Shown here piece after piece: positions 14,621-21,908 of a stretch of 64,000 bases of DNA. The notes below the pieces were generated by a model that worked only from the letters and a program-made list of their open reading frames with translations, was not told the origin of the DNA and did no database searches. Within the stretch, counting starts at the first letter, position 1, and each line of letters starts with the position of its first letter. The position numbers and the translations under genes were made by a program. Source of the stretch: Salibacteraceae bacterium (GTDB lineage Bacteria > Bacteroidota > Bacteroidia > Flavobacteriales_G > Salibacteraceae); NCBI GenBank assembly GCA_018401875.1, contig JAGYJZ010000012.1, positions 1 through 64,000 of the forward strand. Reading direction: 5' to 3'.

Positions 14621-16198
14621 TTGCACCTGCACACCACGCTTCAACCAAACCTTCCATCACTCATTGCCGATTATTTTGAACGAAAGGCATCGCTTAAGCC
14701 ATTGTATTCTTTTGCTCCCAGTGTTGAAGGTATCATTGAAGCATCTGCACAAAGGGAATCCTTTCCAAGCGATAGAGTAACATTGGTGAAGCAGCTGCAG
14801 CAGCAAGCGCAACAATCTAGATTCACTACAAAAACGACACACGAGCAGATCGATCGATTGCAATCTAAAAAAGTGTTCACCATTACCACAGGCCATCAAT
14901 TATGCATTTATGGCGGTCCCATGTTCTTTCTTTACAAGATTGCCTCGGCCATCAAAACATGTCAAATCTTAGAGGAAAAAGGAGTTAAAGCCGTGCCTGT
15001 GTATTGGATGGCATCAGAGGATCACGACTTTGAAGAAGTGAACCACATTTTCTATCACACGCAAAAAGTTGAATGGAACGCTGAGGCACGAGGCCCCGTT
15101 GGTCGATTGAAGCTTAAAGGATTAGAAGCGTTCAAGAAACAATTGGCAGAATTGATGGGCAATGATCCTTTGAGGCACGACACGCTGCACGTGATGGATC
15201 AAATTTTCGCACCAAGCAAAACCCTCGCTGAGGCGCTGCGCGACCTTGTTTATTGGTTGTTTGCCGACAGAGGCATCATTGTGTTAGACGCGGATGATCG
15301 GGTGTTGAAGAAACTTTTTACGGGTGTGGTGAAGGATGAACTTTCTGCGGCTCCGTCTTTTGCTGCGGTGAATTCTGCTACAGACACCTTGATTGAACTT
15401 GGTTATTCAGGACAAGTAACTCCGCGAGAAATCAATTTGTTTTGGATGCAAGACGGCTACAGAGAACGCATTGAAAAAACGGATGATGGTTTCGCCACCG
15501 TTGACGGGAAGTTTTCATGGAGTGCAGTAGAAATGATGAATCAAGCAGCAGAAAATCCGGAGTGCTTCAGTCCGAATGTGGTTTTGCGTCCCGTTTACCA
15601 AGAATTGATTCTGCCCAATTTGGCCTACATCGGTGGGCCAGGCGAATTGAGTTATTGGCTGCAACTGAAGCCTGTGTTTGATCATTTCAAACTATTCTAT
15701 CCTGCGGTATTACTCAGAGACATGGCCATTGTACTCGATGTGAAATCAGTAAAACGACTCGAGCAACTCGACCTTCAACTCGATGACCTTAACGCACCGT
15801 TTGATGAGAATTTTACGGCATTGGTGAGAAAAGGCGGTTCGCACGAGCATTTGGTGGAAAACGAAGCGAAAAAAGTAGAAGAAATACTGGGCCGAATTGC
15901 TGATTCGATTGATGCGTTTGACCCATCCCTTAAAGGAAGCGCAGAAACCGAAAAAACACGCATACTAAAACGACTCACCGTTCTTCAGAAGAAAGTGTTG
16001 CGCAGCGACAGAAGAAACAGCGAGGTGATGGAAAGACGGCTTACAGAACTTTATAACGACATAAAGCCATTGAACGCACCGCAAGAGCGAATTGAGAATT
16101 GGTTGCGGTTCACAACAGCACAATCAAAGGTTGAATTCATTGATTCGCTGCTCGCATCCTTCAATCCTTTTCAGCAAAGGATAAAGGTCTTCGAATAA
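14621..16198 (+). CDS. bshC: Putative cysteine ligase BshC (bacillithiol biosynthesis)
   Basis: 525 residues, usual family length. Recognised by 'SFAPSVEGI' near residue 30, 'TITTGHQLCIYGGPMFFLYKIASAIK' (~88-112), 'YWMASEDHDFEEVNH', and 'LPNLAYIGGPGELSYWLQLK' (~330). The C-terminal third is coiled-coil-like. BshC adds Cys to GlcN-malate, the last step of bacillithiol synthesis; bshA and bshB are not in this window. No ATG is available at the N-terminus: the frame has TTG at 14621 and is closed upstream by TAG at 14600, so a non-ATG start is needed. Confidence 0.93.
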   Translation: MHLHTTLQPNLPSLIADYFERKASLKPLYSFAPSVEGIIEASAQRESFPSDRVTLVKQLQQQAQQSRFTTKTTHEQIDRLQSKKVFTITTGHQLCIYGGPMFFLYKIASAIKTCQILEEKGVKAVPVYWMASEDHDFEEVNHIFYHTQKVEWNAEARGPVGRLKLKGLEAFKKQLAELMGNDPLRHDTLHVMDQIFAPSKTLAEALRDLVYWLFADRGIIVLDADDRVLKKLFTGVVKDELSAAPSFAAVNSATDTLIELGYSGQVTPREINLFWMQDGYRERIEKTDDGFATVDGKFSWSAVEMMNQAAENPECFSPNVVLRPVYQELILPNLAYIGGPGELSYWLQLKPVFDHFKLFYPAVLLRDMAIVLDVKSVKRLEQLDLQLDDLNAPFDENFTALVRKGGSHEHLVENEAKKVEEILGRIADSIDAFDPSLKGSAETEKTRILKRLTVLQKKVLRSDRRNSEVMERRLTELYNDIKPLNAPQERIENWLRFTTAQSKVEFIDSLLASFNPFQQRIKVFE

Positions 16199-16207
16199 AA
16201 TATTTTT

Positions 16208-16222
16208 CTACATTAAATGTAG
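16208..16222. promoter_or_regulatory. 15-bp palindrome upstream of the YceI gene (candidate operator)
   Basis: CTACATTAAATGTAG is a perfect palindrome around one central base. It ends 14 bases before the -7 box at 16237, so a protein bound here would cover the -33 region. Confidence 0.55.
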
Positions 16223-16236
16223 GTACATCTTTTTTG

Positions 16237-16244
16237 TACATTTG
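16237..16244 (+). promoter_or_regulatory. -7 promoter element (TACATTTG) of the YceI gene
   Basis: Exact TAnnTTTG, 18 bases before the ATG at 16263. Confidence 0.6.
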
Positions 16245-16262
16245 CACAAATAATCTAAAAAA

Positions 16263-16901
16263 ATGAAAAAGAATCTATTATTTATTACTGCTATTTCTGT
16301 GTCTGTTGCTCTAGCATCATGCGCTGGTGGTGGAGAAACTGCTACTGAAGAAACAGCTACAACGGAAGAAGTTCCTGCTGTTGAAACAATCAATTGGACT
16401 GTTAACCCTGCTGCATCTAACATTCGTTGGGAAGGTGGTACTGCTGGTGCTCAAGTTTATTCTCACTTCGGATCTATCGCTGTTCAAGAAGGAATGGTTG
16501 TAACTGAAGGCGGGACAATTGTAAACGGCAAGTTTGTGATCGACATGACTACCATTACTCCGCAAGACGAAAACTACGGTAAGGAAAATCCAGCTGAAAA
16601 GCTTGTAGGTCACTTGGCCAGCGATGATTTCTTCGGTATTGAAACGTATCCAACTGCAAACTTTGTAGTAAAGTCGGTAAACGAGAACACTGTAACGGGT
16701 GATTTGACAATCAAAGGAAAAACGCACGAAGAAACAATCAACCTTGAGAACGTTGCGGTGAACGGAGATGAAATGACTGCAACAGGTACATTGGTATTTG
16801 ACCGTCAAAAATATGACGTTGCTTGGGCTCATTACCTAAAAGACGTTGTTCTTTCTGACGACATCACATTGAACATTACCCTTTCAGCAACGAAAGGATA
16901 A
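16263..16901 (+). CDS. YceI family lipoprotein (lipocalin-like isoprenoid-binding fold)
   Basis: 212 residues. Lipoprotein signal with lipobox LASC, Cys19; then a Glu/Thr-rich linker and a YceI domain from ~43 to the end ('WTVNPAASNIRWEGGTAG', 'GGTIVNGKFVIDMTTI', 'HLASDDFFGIETYPTANF', 'VTGDLTIKGKTHEETI'). YceI proteins bind polyisoprenoid or amide-type lipids in the periplasm. The gene is monocistronic, with its own promoter, a palindrome upstream and a strong terminator. Its codons look optimised (many GCT, GAA, AAC), suggesting high expression. Confidence 0.92.
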   Translation: MKKNLLFITAISVSVALASCAGGGETATEETATTEEVPAVETINWTVNPAASNIRWEGGTAGAQVYSHFGSIAVQEGMVVTEGGTIVNGKFVIDMTTITPQDENYGKENPAEKLVGHLASDDFFGIETYPTANFVVKSVNENTVTGDLTIKGKTHEETINLENVAVNGDEMTATGTLVFDRQKYDVAWAHYLKDVVLSDDITLNITLSATKG

Positions 16902-16925
16902 TTCATCGTTAGATGGATCAATTTT

Positions 16926-16954
16926 AAGTCCCGCCAAGGCGGGACTTTTTTTTG
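16926..16954 (+). terminator. Terminator of the YceI gene
   Basis: Perfect 10-bp stem aagtcccgcc / ggcgggactt with a 2-base loop and eight T. Confidence 0.92.
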
Positions 16955-16978
16955 CGTTAAACTCCTGCTTTGGATTGC

Positions 16979-16986
16979 TATATTTG
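16979..16986 (+). promoter_or_regulatory. -7 promoter element (TATATTTG) of the THX gene
   Basis: Exact TAnnTTTG, 21 bases before the ATG at 17008; a TTG lies 24 bases further upstream (16952-16954), slightly far for the -33 element. Confidence 0.6.
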
Positions 16987-17007
16987 TGCATAACCAATTC
17001 GAAAATT

Positions 17008-17292
17008 ATGGGTAAAGGAGATAAAAAAACAGCGAAAGGTAAACGAATTGCAGGAAGCTATGGAAAGAAGAGAAAGCGCGCGAAGGCAAAGCCAGCGATT
17101 TCAACCCCAAAGAAAAAGACAGTAGCCAAGAAGACTGAAACAAAAAAGCCAGTAGAAAAGAAAACTACCGCTGCAGCAGCTAAAAAAGCACCAGCAAAAT
17201 CAACTACAACAAAGGCAGCCACGGCTAAAACTACCGCCACCAAGAAAGCACCAGCTAAAAAGACCACAGCGAAGAAAGCTGAGGATAAATAG
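17008..17292 (+). CDS. 30S ribosomal protein THX with a Lys/Ala-rich histone H1-like tail
   Basis: 94 residues from the ATG at 17008. Residues 1-24 (MGKGDKKTAKGKRIAGSYGK...) match the THX/S31e-type peptide of about 25-30 residues that sits in the head of the 30S subunit. Residues ~25-94 are a low-complexity tail made of K, A, T and P, with repeats such as 'KKAPAK' and 'KKTTAKK', like bacterial histone H1-like proteins. The tail might bind rRNA or DNA; this is an inference. An in-frame upstream start at 16975 lies inside the promoter and is not used. Confidence 0.85.
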   Translation: MGKGDKKTAKGKRIAGSYGKKRKRAKAKPAISTPKKKTVAKKTETKKPVEKKTTAAAAKKAPAKSTTTKAATAKTTATKKAPAKKTTAKKAEDK

Positions 17293-17305
17293 ATTTTACA
17301 ATCCT

Positions 17306-17938
17306 TTAAGGGAAGAGCCTTTTGAATTTCCAAGCATTTTCAAAGGGCTCATATTTTATCCGGTCGTGAAGGCGGCTAGCCCTGCCTTGCCAAAACTCAA
17401 AAGCATTGGGTTGCAAAATGAAACCACCCCAAAATTCGGGTCGTGGCACTGAACTGCCTTCAAACTTTAGAGTGAACTCCTCTACCCGTTTTTTCAGTTC
17501 ATCGCGCGTTGTCATTTTATCGCTTTGTGAACTTGCCCAGGCACCGATTTGACTTTCACGGGGTCGTGAGGCAAAATAAGCATCACTCTCTGCTGCTGAT
17601 AGTTTGGTAACGGTGCCTTCTACCCTTACTTGCCGCTCGACCCATGGCCAGAAAAAATTTACTGCAGCGTTGGGGTTTTGGCGAAGATCACTCGCCTTTT
17701 TGCTGGTGTAGTTTGAATAAAAAATGATCCCTCGCTGGTCGAGTTTACGAATCAGCACTACCCTACTCGATGGTTTGCCTTCAGCGCTTACTGTGGTAAG
17801 TGTCATCGCATTCGCGTCTTCGGTTTCAAGCAGCGCTTCTCTCAACCAAGCTTCGAGCATATCAATCGGATTATCGAGACAATCCGCTTCTTCCAGCACG
17901 TGCTTCACATAGTCTTTTCTCACTGCTTCGTAACTCAT
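17306..17938 (-). CDS. pdxH: Pyridoxamine 5'-phosphate oxidase
   Basis: 210 residues, normal length. FMN/PLP-binding motifs 'SSRVVLIRKLDQRGIIFYSNYTS', 'NFFWPWVERQVRVEG', 'RPRESQIGAWASSQS', and the C-terminal 'EFWQGRASRLHDRI ... WKFKRLFP'. The enzyme oxidises PNP or PMP to pyridoxal phosphate with FMN and oxygen. It stands alone on the minus strand, facing the THX gene. Confidence 0.97.
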   Translation of the reverse strand: MSYEAVRKDYVKHVLEEADCLDNPIDMLEAWLREALLETEDANAMTLTTVSAEGKPSSRVVLIRKLDQRGIIFYSNYTSKKASDLRQNPNAAVNFFWPWVERQVRVEGTVTKLSAAESDAYFASRPRESQIGAWASSQSDKMTTRDELKKRVEEFTLKFEGSSVPRPEFWGGFILQPNAFEFWQGRASRLHDRIKYEPFENAWKFKRLFP

Positions 17939-18081
17939 TTCATCGCGATTTTGACAAAGGTAAAGATGTGAACCTGCTAATGACCCAGCAAAATTGAATT
18001 AAATGCAGTTGAAGATTAAATCAATATTTCGAACAATACTTGTTTTATAATCAAACGTCTTCTATTTTGCAGGCGAAACAA

Positions 18082-18696
18082 ATGTTTAAACCAGACAACA
18101 TAGAGAATGAGTTTTTCCTGAAGCTGGGCTTTAGTTTTTCGCCATCTGAATTGGCCAAAGGTAAGATCCTGATTTCAGAACCATTTTTGGGCGATCCAAA
18201 CTTTAGTCGATCGGTAATTTTGTTGCTCGAATATTCTGATGACGAAGGGGCAATAGGCTTCGTGTTAAACAAACCCACCGACCTGTTGATGTCAGATATG
18301 ATAGACGATTATCCTGCTAATTCTTTTCGTTTTCACTACGGTGGCCCCGTGAAACCCGAGAATGTTTTTTTTCTTCATTCATTGGGTACTGTCATTAGCA
18401 ATTCTCAATACATCATGCCCGGACTGTGGTGGGGAGGCGATTTTGACGAGATTACAGCCTTGATCAAATCAGGAACGATCTCTGACCACGAAGTGAAATT
18501 TTTCGGTGGATATTCTGGGTGGTCGGCATCACAGCTTCAAGAGGAACTTTTAGAACGCAGTTGGATTTTGAGTTCAATGTCGATTTTAGAGATCTTAAAA
18601 GAAGACACGGAAGACATGTGGCGTGAAAGTCTCAAATCATTGGGTAAGAAATTCTCCATTATGGCTGATTTCCCTGAAGATCCCGCACTGAACTGA
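18082..18696 (+). CDS. YqgE/AlgH family protein (UPF0301)
   Basis: 204 residues from the ATG at 18082. The family pattern is clear: 'LAKGKILISEPFLGDPNFSRSVILLLEY', 'GAIGFVLNKPTD', 'FHYGGPVKPENVFFLHSL', 'KFFGGYSGWSASQLQEEL'. These soluble proteins have no established biochemical activity. The 3' end overlaps the convergent aminotransferase gene by 38 bases. Confidence 0.93.
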   Translation: MFKPDNIENEFFLKLGFSFSPSELAKGKILISEPFLGDPNFSRSVILLLEYSDDEGAIGFVLNKPTDLLMSDMIDDYPANSFRFHYGGPVKPENVFFLHSLGTVISNSQYIMPGLWWGGDFDEITALIKSGTISDHEVKFFGGYSGWSASQLQEELLERSWILSSMSILEILKEDTEDMWRESLKSLGKKFSIMADFPEDPALN

Positions 18697-19495
18697 GGAT
18701 AAGCTCGTTTAATTTCCCCTTCACCCCTTCGATCAGCACGTCATCGCCAAAACTATGTTCACGGGTAATCAATTTCGAAATACCCGAAATGCTGTTGGAT
18801 GAATACCATCCGTCAACGCGCTGAATATCATCAGCAGTTAAGCATCTTTCTCGACACAAGTTATTTTTAAGCAGCACTTGGCGCACAATTCCTTCAAGAC
18901 ATCCTGAGTTGAGAAGCGGAGTAAAAAGCTGCCCACCGATAGCCGCATAGATATTACCACTCACCGATTCGCACACTTCATTCCGTTCATTGAAGACGAT
19001 AAGGTCGTCAAGAGATCGCTCTTGTGCCTCTAAAGCTGCCAACACGTGCGCATGCTTGCCGATCAGTTTGTGGTTTCCTGCTGTGATTGCGGGCATCAAT
19101 AGCGTTGATACTTCAGCGCGCTTATCGGCAGCTTCGTTGAAGGGGTTTTTAGAAAGCGTCTCAATATTCAAGTGCATACTAGAACCGTTGCTGCCAGGCA
19201 AATACTTACCGCTGCCATCTCGCACTATGGTCAACCGAGCCCTCAAAAACGGAGCGTTTTGCTCTTTTGAAACCTCCATAATAGCATCTAAAAGCACTTC
19301 AAATGAAAAATCTTGCAGGATGCGTAAGTAATTCAACGACCGGCTAATCCTATCCACTCGTTCATTCCAAAACGCAGGAACTGCATCAATCACCAACATG
19401 GTTTCGAAAAAACCATCACCATAAAGAAACCCGCGATTACTGGCTTCAATGTGTTTGACGCTCTGAAAACGATTATTTCGAAAAACAAAATTCAT
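18659..19495 (-). CDS. Aminotransferase class IV (4-amino-4-deoxychorismate lyase-like)
   Basis: 278 residues. Fold-type IV PLP enzyme marks: 'SNRGFLYGDGFFETMLV' at ~20, the PLP lysine within 'KLIGKHAHVLAALEAQ' near 145, and 'NEVCESVSGNIYA' near 175. Subfamily is uncertain: PabC (folate branch) fits the length, while branched-chain or D-amino acid aminotransferases are possible. It is two bases downstream of the rhomboid gene on the same strand, in the run nnr-rhomboid-aminotransferase. Confidence 0.85.
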   Translation of the reverse strand: MNFVFRNNRFQSVKHIEASNRGFLYGDGFFETMLVIDAVPAFWNERVDRISRSLNYLRILQDFSFEVLLDAIMEVSKEQNAPFLRARLTIVRDGSGKYLPGSNGSSMHLNIETLSKNPFNEAADKRAEVSTLLMPAITAGNHKLIGKHAHVLAALEAQERSLDDLIVFNERNEVCESVSGNIYAAIGGQLFTPLLNSGCLEGIVRQVLLKNNLCRERCLTADDIQRVDGWYSSNSISGISKLITREHSFGDDVLIEGVKGKLNELILSSVRDLQGNQP

Positions 19496-19497
19496 GG

Positions 19498-20097
19498 CTA
19501 CTGAAAAAAGCGCAGCAACAGTTCAGGTTTTAGAATAAACGTGAAGAGTAATCCGAATACCGCACCAAAATAATGGGCTGAGTGCGCTACGTTGCTTTTG
19601 CTATTCTTATCCAAGTAGTATTCGAGTGCCAAATAAAGCAGCCCGAATATCCATGCAGGAATGCGGAAGGGAATGAGAAACAATCCCAAAGGTGCCATGG
19701 GTTCCATTAAAATGAATGCGTAAACAATTGCACTCACTGCGCCTGAAGCACCAACGGCATGATAGTTATAATTCGTCCTGTTTCGGGCATAGCCTGGAAT
19801 GGTGCTGAACAGTATTCCACCCAAGTAAAGGAGGCAGAAATAGACAATCCATCGCGGACCAAAAAACAATTCAAAATACGACTCGACCATTTTACCAAAC
19901 TGGTAAAAGACAAACATATTCACCACCAAATGGCCCCAATCAGCGTGCAAAAATGCATGGGTCAAAAACCTATACCACTGCTTGTTCCTATCGATCATGA
20001 AGGGCTGGAAATCGAGCTTGTAAAACAATTCGCGGTTATTAAGTGCCGAAGCACTTATCAAACCTGTTGCAATTAAAATGACGAGGGTAATGCTCAT
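19498..20097 (-). CDS. Rhomboid family intramembrane serine protease
   Basis: 199 residues with six hydrophobic helices. Key motifs: 'WYRFLTHAFLHADWGHLVVNMFVFYQFG' (the HxxxN region), the nucleophile in 'VGASGAVSAI', and the catalytic His in 'AHSAHYFGAVFG' of the last helix. Rhomboids cut substrates inside or near the membrane. The gene is tightly packed with nnr (one base apart) and the aminotransferase gene. Confidence 0.93.
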   Translation of the reverse strand: MSITLVILIATGLISASALNNRELFYKLDFQPFMIDRNKQWYRFLTHAFLHADWGHLVVNMFVFYQFGKMVESYFELFFGPRWIVYFCLLYLGGILFSTIPGYARNRTNYNYHAVGASGAVSAIVYAFILMEPMAPLGLFLIPFRIPAWIFGLLYLALEYYLDKNSKSNVAHSAHYFGAVFGLLFTFILKPELLLRFFQ

Positions 20098-20098
20098 G

Positions 20099-21610
20099 TT
20101 AGAATTTGAATGCTTTTACCATGGCTGCACCAAGATGGGCCGTGATATCTGATGCGATGACAGATGCTTGGCCTTGCGCCTTTGAAGCCAGGTCGCCTGC
20201 TAAGCCATGCACATATACCGCGGCAACGGCCGCTACAAGTGGGTCGTTTACATAAGAGGTGAATCCTGTAATGATTCCTGTGAGCACATCGCCACTGCCA
20301 GCGGTAGCCATTCCCGGATTTCCAGTTGAATTAAAAAACACGCGTCCATCCGATGATGCGATCGCAGTATTGGCGCCTTTTAAAACGATGATCACTTTGT
20401 ATTTCATGGCCATTTCACGGAGCAATTTGATTCGCTCGTAACTGTTTCTTGAAGCCCCAAACATCCGTTCAAATTCACGAACATGAGGTGTTAAAATAGT
20501 GTCATGCGGAAGCGCCTTGAGGTAATCCTTGCTTTCAGACAAAATGTTCAGTGCATCGGCATCCAATACGATTCGCACCTTCGTTTTATCAAGCAATATG
20601 CGAAGCATTCGTTTTGTCTTTTTGGCCGTTCCTATTCCAGGGCCACAACCTATAGATGAATACCCTGAAAGGTTCGGCACTTCTCCTAAAAAGTGATCAT
20701 AGTCATCAACGGTGCACATCGCCTCTGGCACAGATATTTGCATGATCGAATAGCCCACATGAGGCAAGTAAGTGGTCAACCTTCCAACACCGCTGCGCAA
20801 GGCGGCCTGAGCAGCGAGAATGGCTGCCCCCATTTTGCCGTGACTTCCTGCCATGATCAAGGCATGACCAAAGTTGCCTTTATGATCAAACTTCTTGCGC
20901 TCAAATAGTGATCGAAACTCATCAATGGCATCAACAAAGATTAAATCACTTTTTTCAGAAGCTAAAAAATTTGGATCTAAGCCAATGTCTAATACCTTCC
21001 AAATACCCAAATACTCCTCATTTTCAGGAATGAAAAAAGCCAATTTTGGCGATTGAAAAGTAAGCGTGTGCGATGCTAAAATCACCGGACTTGTTTGTTG
21101 TGTGAACTCGTCAGAAAACAAACCTGAAGGCATGTCGATGGAAACTACATCCGCGATACTCGCGTTGATTTGCTCGATGCAAAGCTCTGCCAATCCATCA
21201 ACATTCCTATTTAAACCTGATCCGAAAAGACCATCAATGATTACCGTGTTACTCGAAATTTCTGGGAATTGACTTTCCTCAAGAATGTAGTTTACTTCAT
21301 ATCCAAGTTCTTTTAATCGATCTAAATTTATTTGCAGATCTTCTGAAAATCGCTCAGAATAGCGCACGATGTATGTTTTTACCGAATAGCCCCGATCGAG
21401 CAGTTTACGTGCCATTACCAGCGCATCACCGCCATTATTGCCCACGCCCGAAATAACAACAACAGGCCTATTGACATCGTACTTAGAAATAAACCACTCC
21501 ACGCATTTTCCTGCGGCTCGCTCCATTAAGTCAACCGAAGGAATTGACTCTTTCTGAATCGTTAAGCGGTCTGCTTCTCTTATTTGGTTGGATGAAAATA
21601 TTTTTAGCAT
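20099..21610 (-). CDS. nnr: Bifunctional NAD(P)H-hydrate epimerase / ADP-dependent NAD(P)H-hydrate dehydratase
   Basis: 503 residues from the ATG at 21610 (a TTG three codons upstream is less likely). N-terminal YjeF epimerase domain (~1-210) with 'ISGVGNNGGDALVMARKL'; C-terminal ribokinase-like dehydratase domain (~225-503) with 'GHALIMAGSHGKMGAAILAAQAAL', 'LTPHVREFERM' and 'NPGMATAGSGDVLTGIITGF'. It repairs the hydrated forms of NADH and NADPH. A TAnnTTTG box lies 6 bases before the start. Confidence 0.96.
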   Translation of the reverse strand: MLKIFSSNQIREADRLTIQKESIPSVDLMERAAGKCVEWFISKYDVNRPVVVISGVGNNGGDALVMARKLLDRGYSVKTYIVRYSERFSEDLQINLDRLKELGYEVNYILEESQFPEISSNTVIIDGLFGSGLNRNVDGLAELCIEQINASIADVVSIDMPSGLFSDEFTQQTSPVILASHTLTFQSPKLAFFIPENEEYLGIWKVLDIGLDPNFLASEKSDLIFVDAIDEFRSLFERKKFDHKGNFGHALIMAGSHGKMGAAILAAQAALRSGVGRLTTYLPHVGYSIMQISVPEAMCTVDDYDHFLGEVPNLSGYSSIGCGPGIGTAKKTKRMLRILLDKTKVRIVLDADALNILSESKDYLKALPHDTILTPHVREFERMFGASRNSYERIKLLREMAMKYKVIIVLKGANTAIASSDGRVFFNSTGNPGMATAGSGDVLTGIITGFTSYVNDPLVAAVAAVYVHGLAGDLASKAQGQASVIASDITAHLGAAMVKAFKF

Positions 21611-21616
21611 CGATAG

Positions 21617-21624
21617 CAAATGTA
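21617..21624 (-). promoter_or_regulatory. -7 promoter element (TACATTTG) of nnr
   Basis: Exact TAnnTTTG on the minus strand, 6 bases before the ATG at 21610; no -33 TTG at the usual distance. Confidence 0.5.
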
Positions 21625-21645
21625 CCTCAAGGTAAGATAAATGCT

Positions 21646-21888
21646 TTACGGACGATTGTCGAAAAACTGAAAATGCTCTATGATGTCTAAACCATAGGCC
21701 ATTAATCTATCATGATTAAAGAGAACGGGGTAAATAAAAACCTTTTCAGGAGGAGTATCGCCTTCGTTATCAATATTAATAATCAGGCACTCAATCGACT
21801 TGCGCTGCAAATAATCGATCACATTCTCGCATTGCACACAATGGTTAGAAACGTAAAGAATGTACCTTTTATCTGTTGGCCTCTGCAT
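21646..21888 (-). CDS. Small glutaredoxin/thioredoxin-like protein with CxxC
   Basis: 80 residues: 'YILYVSNHCVQCENVIDYLQRKSIECLIINID' gives a beta-alpha-beta start with the CVQC motif at the helix N-terminus, then 'EKVFIYPVLFNHDRLMAYGLDI', where 'YPVLF' stands for the usual cis-Pro 'TVP' segment. This fits the glutaredoxin/NrdH-like fold. A role as thiol-disulphide reductant is likely; the partner is not known. It lies between the PorE-like gene and nnr on the same strand. Confidence 0.75.
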   Translation of the reverse strand: MQRPTDKRYILYVSNHCVQCENVIDYLQRKSIECLIINIDNEGDTPPEKVFIYPVLFNHDRLMAYGLDIIEHFQFFDNRP

Positions 21889-21908
21889 TTAAAAACTACC
21901 AAGCGAAG

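Noticed and set aside
16317-16832. 171-codon antisense frame over the YceI gene
   Set aside because: YceI is clear in the opposite strand with promoter and terminator; the antisense frame has no motif.
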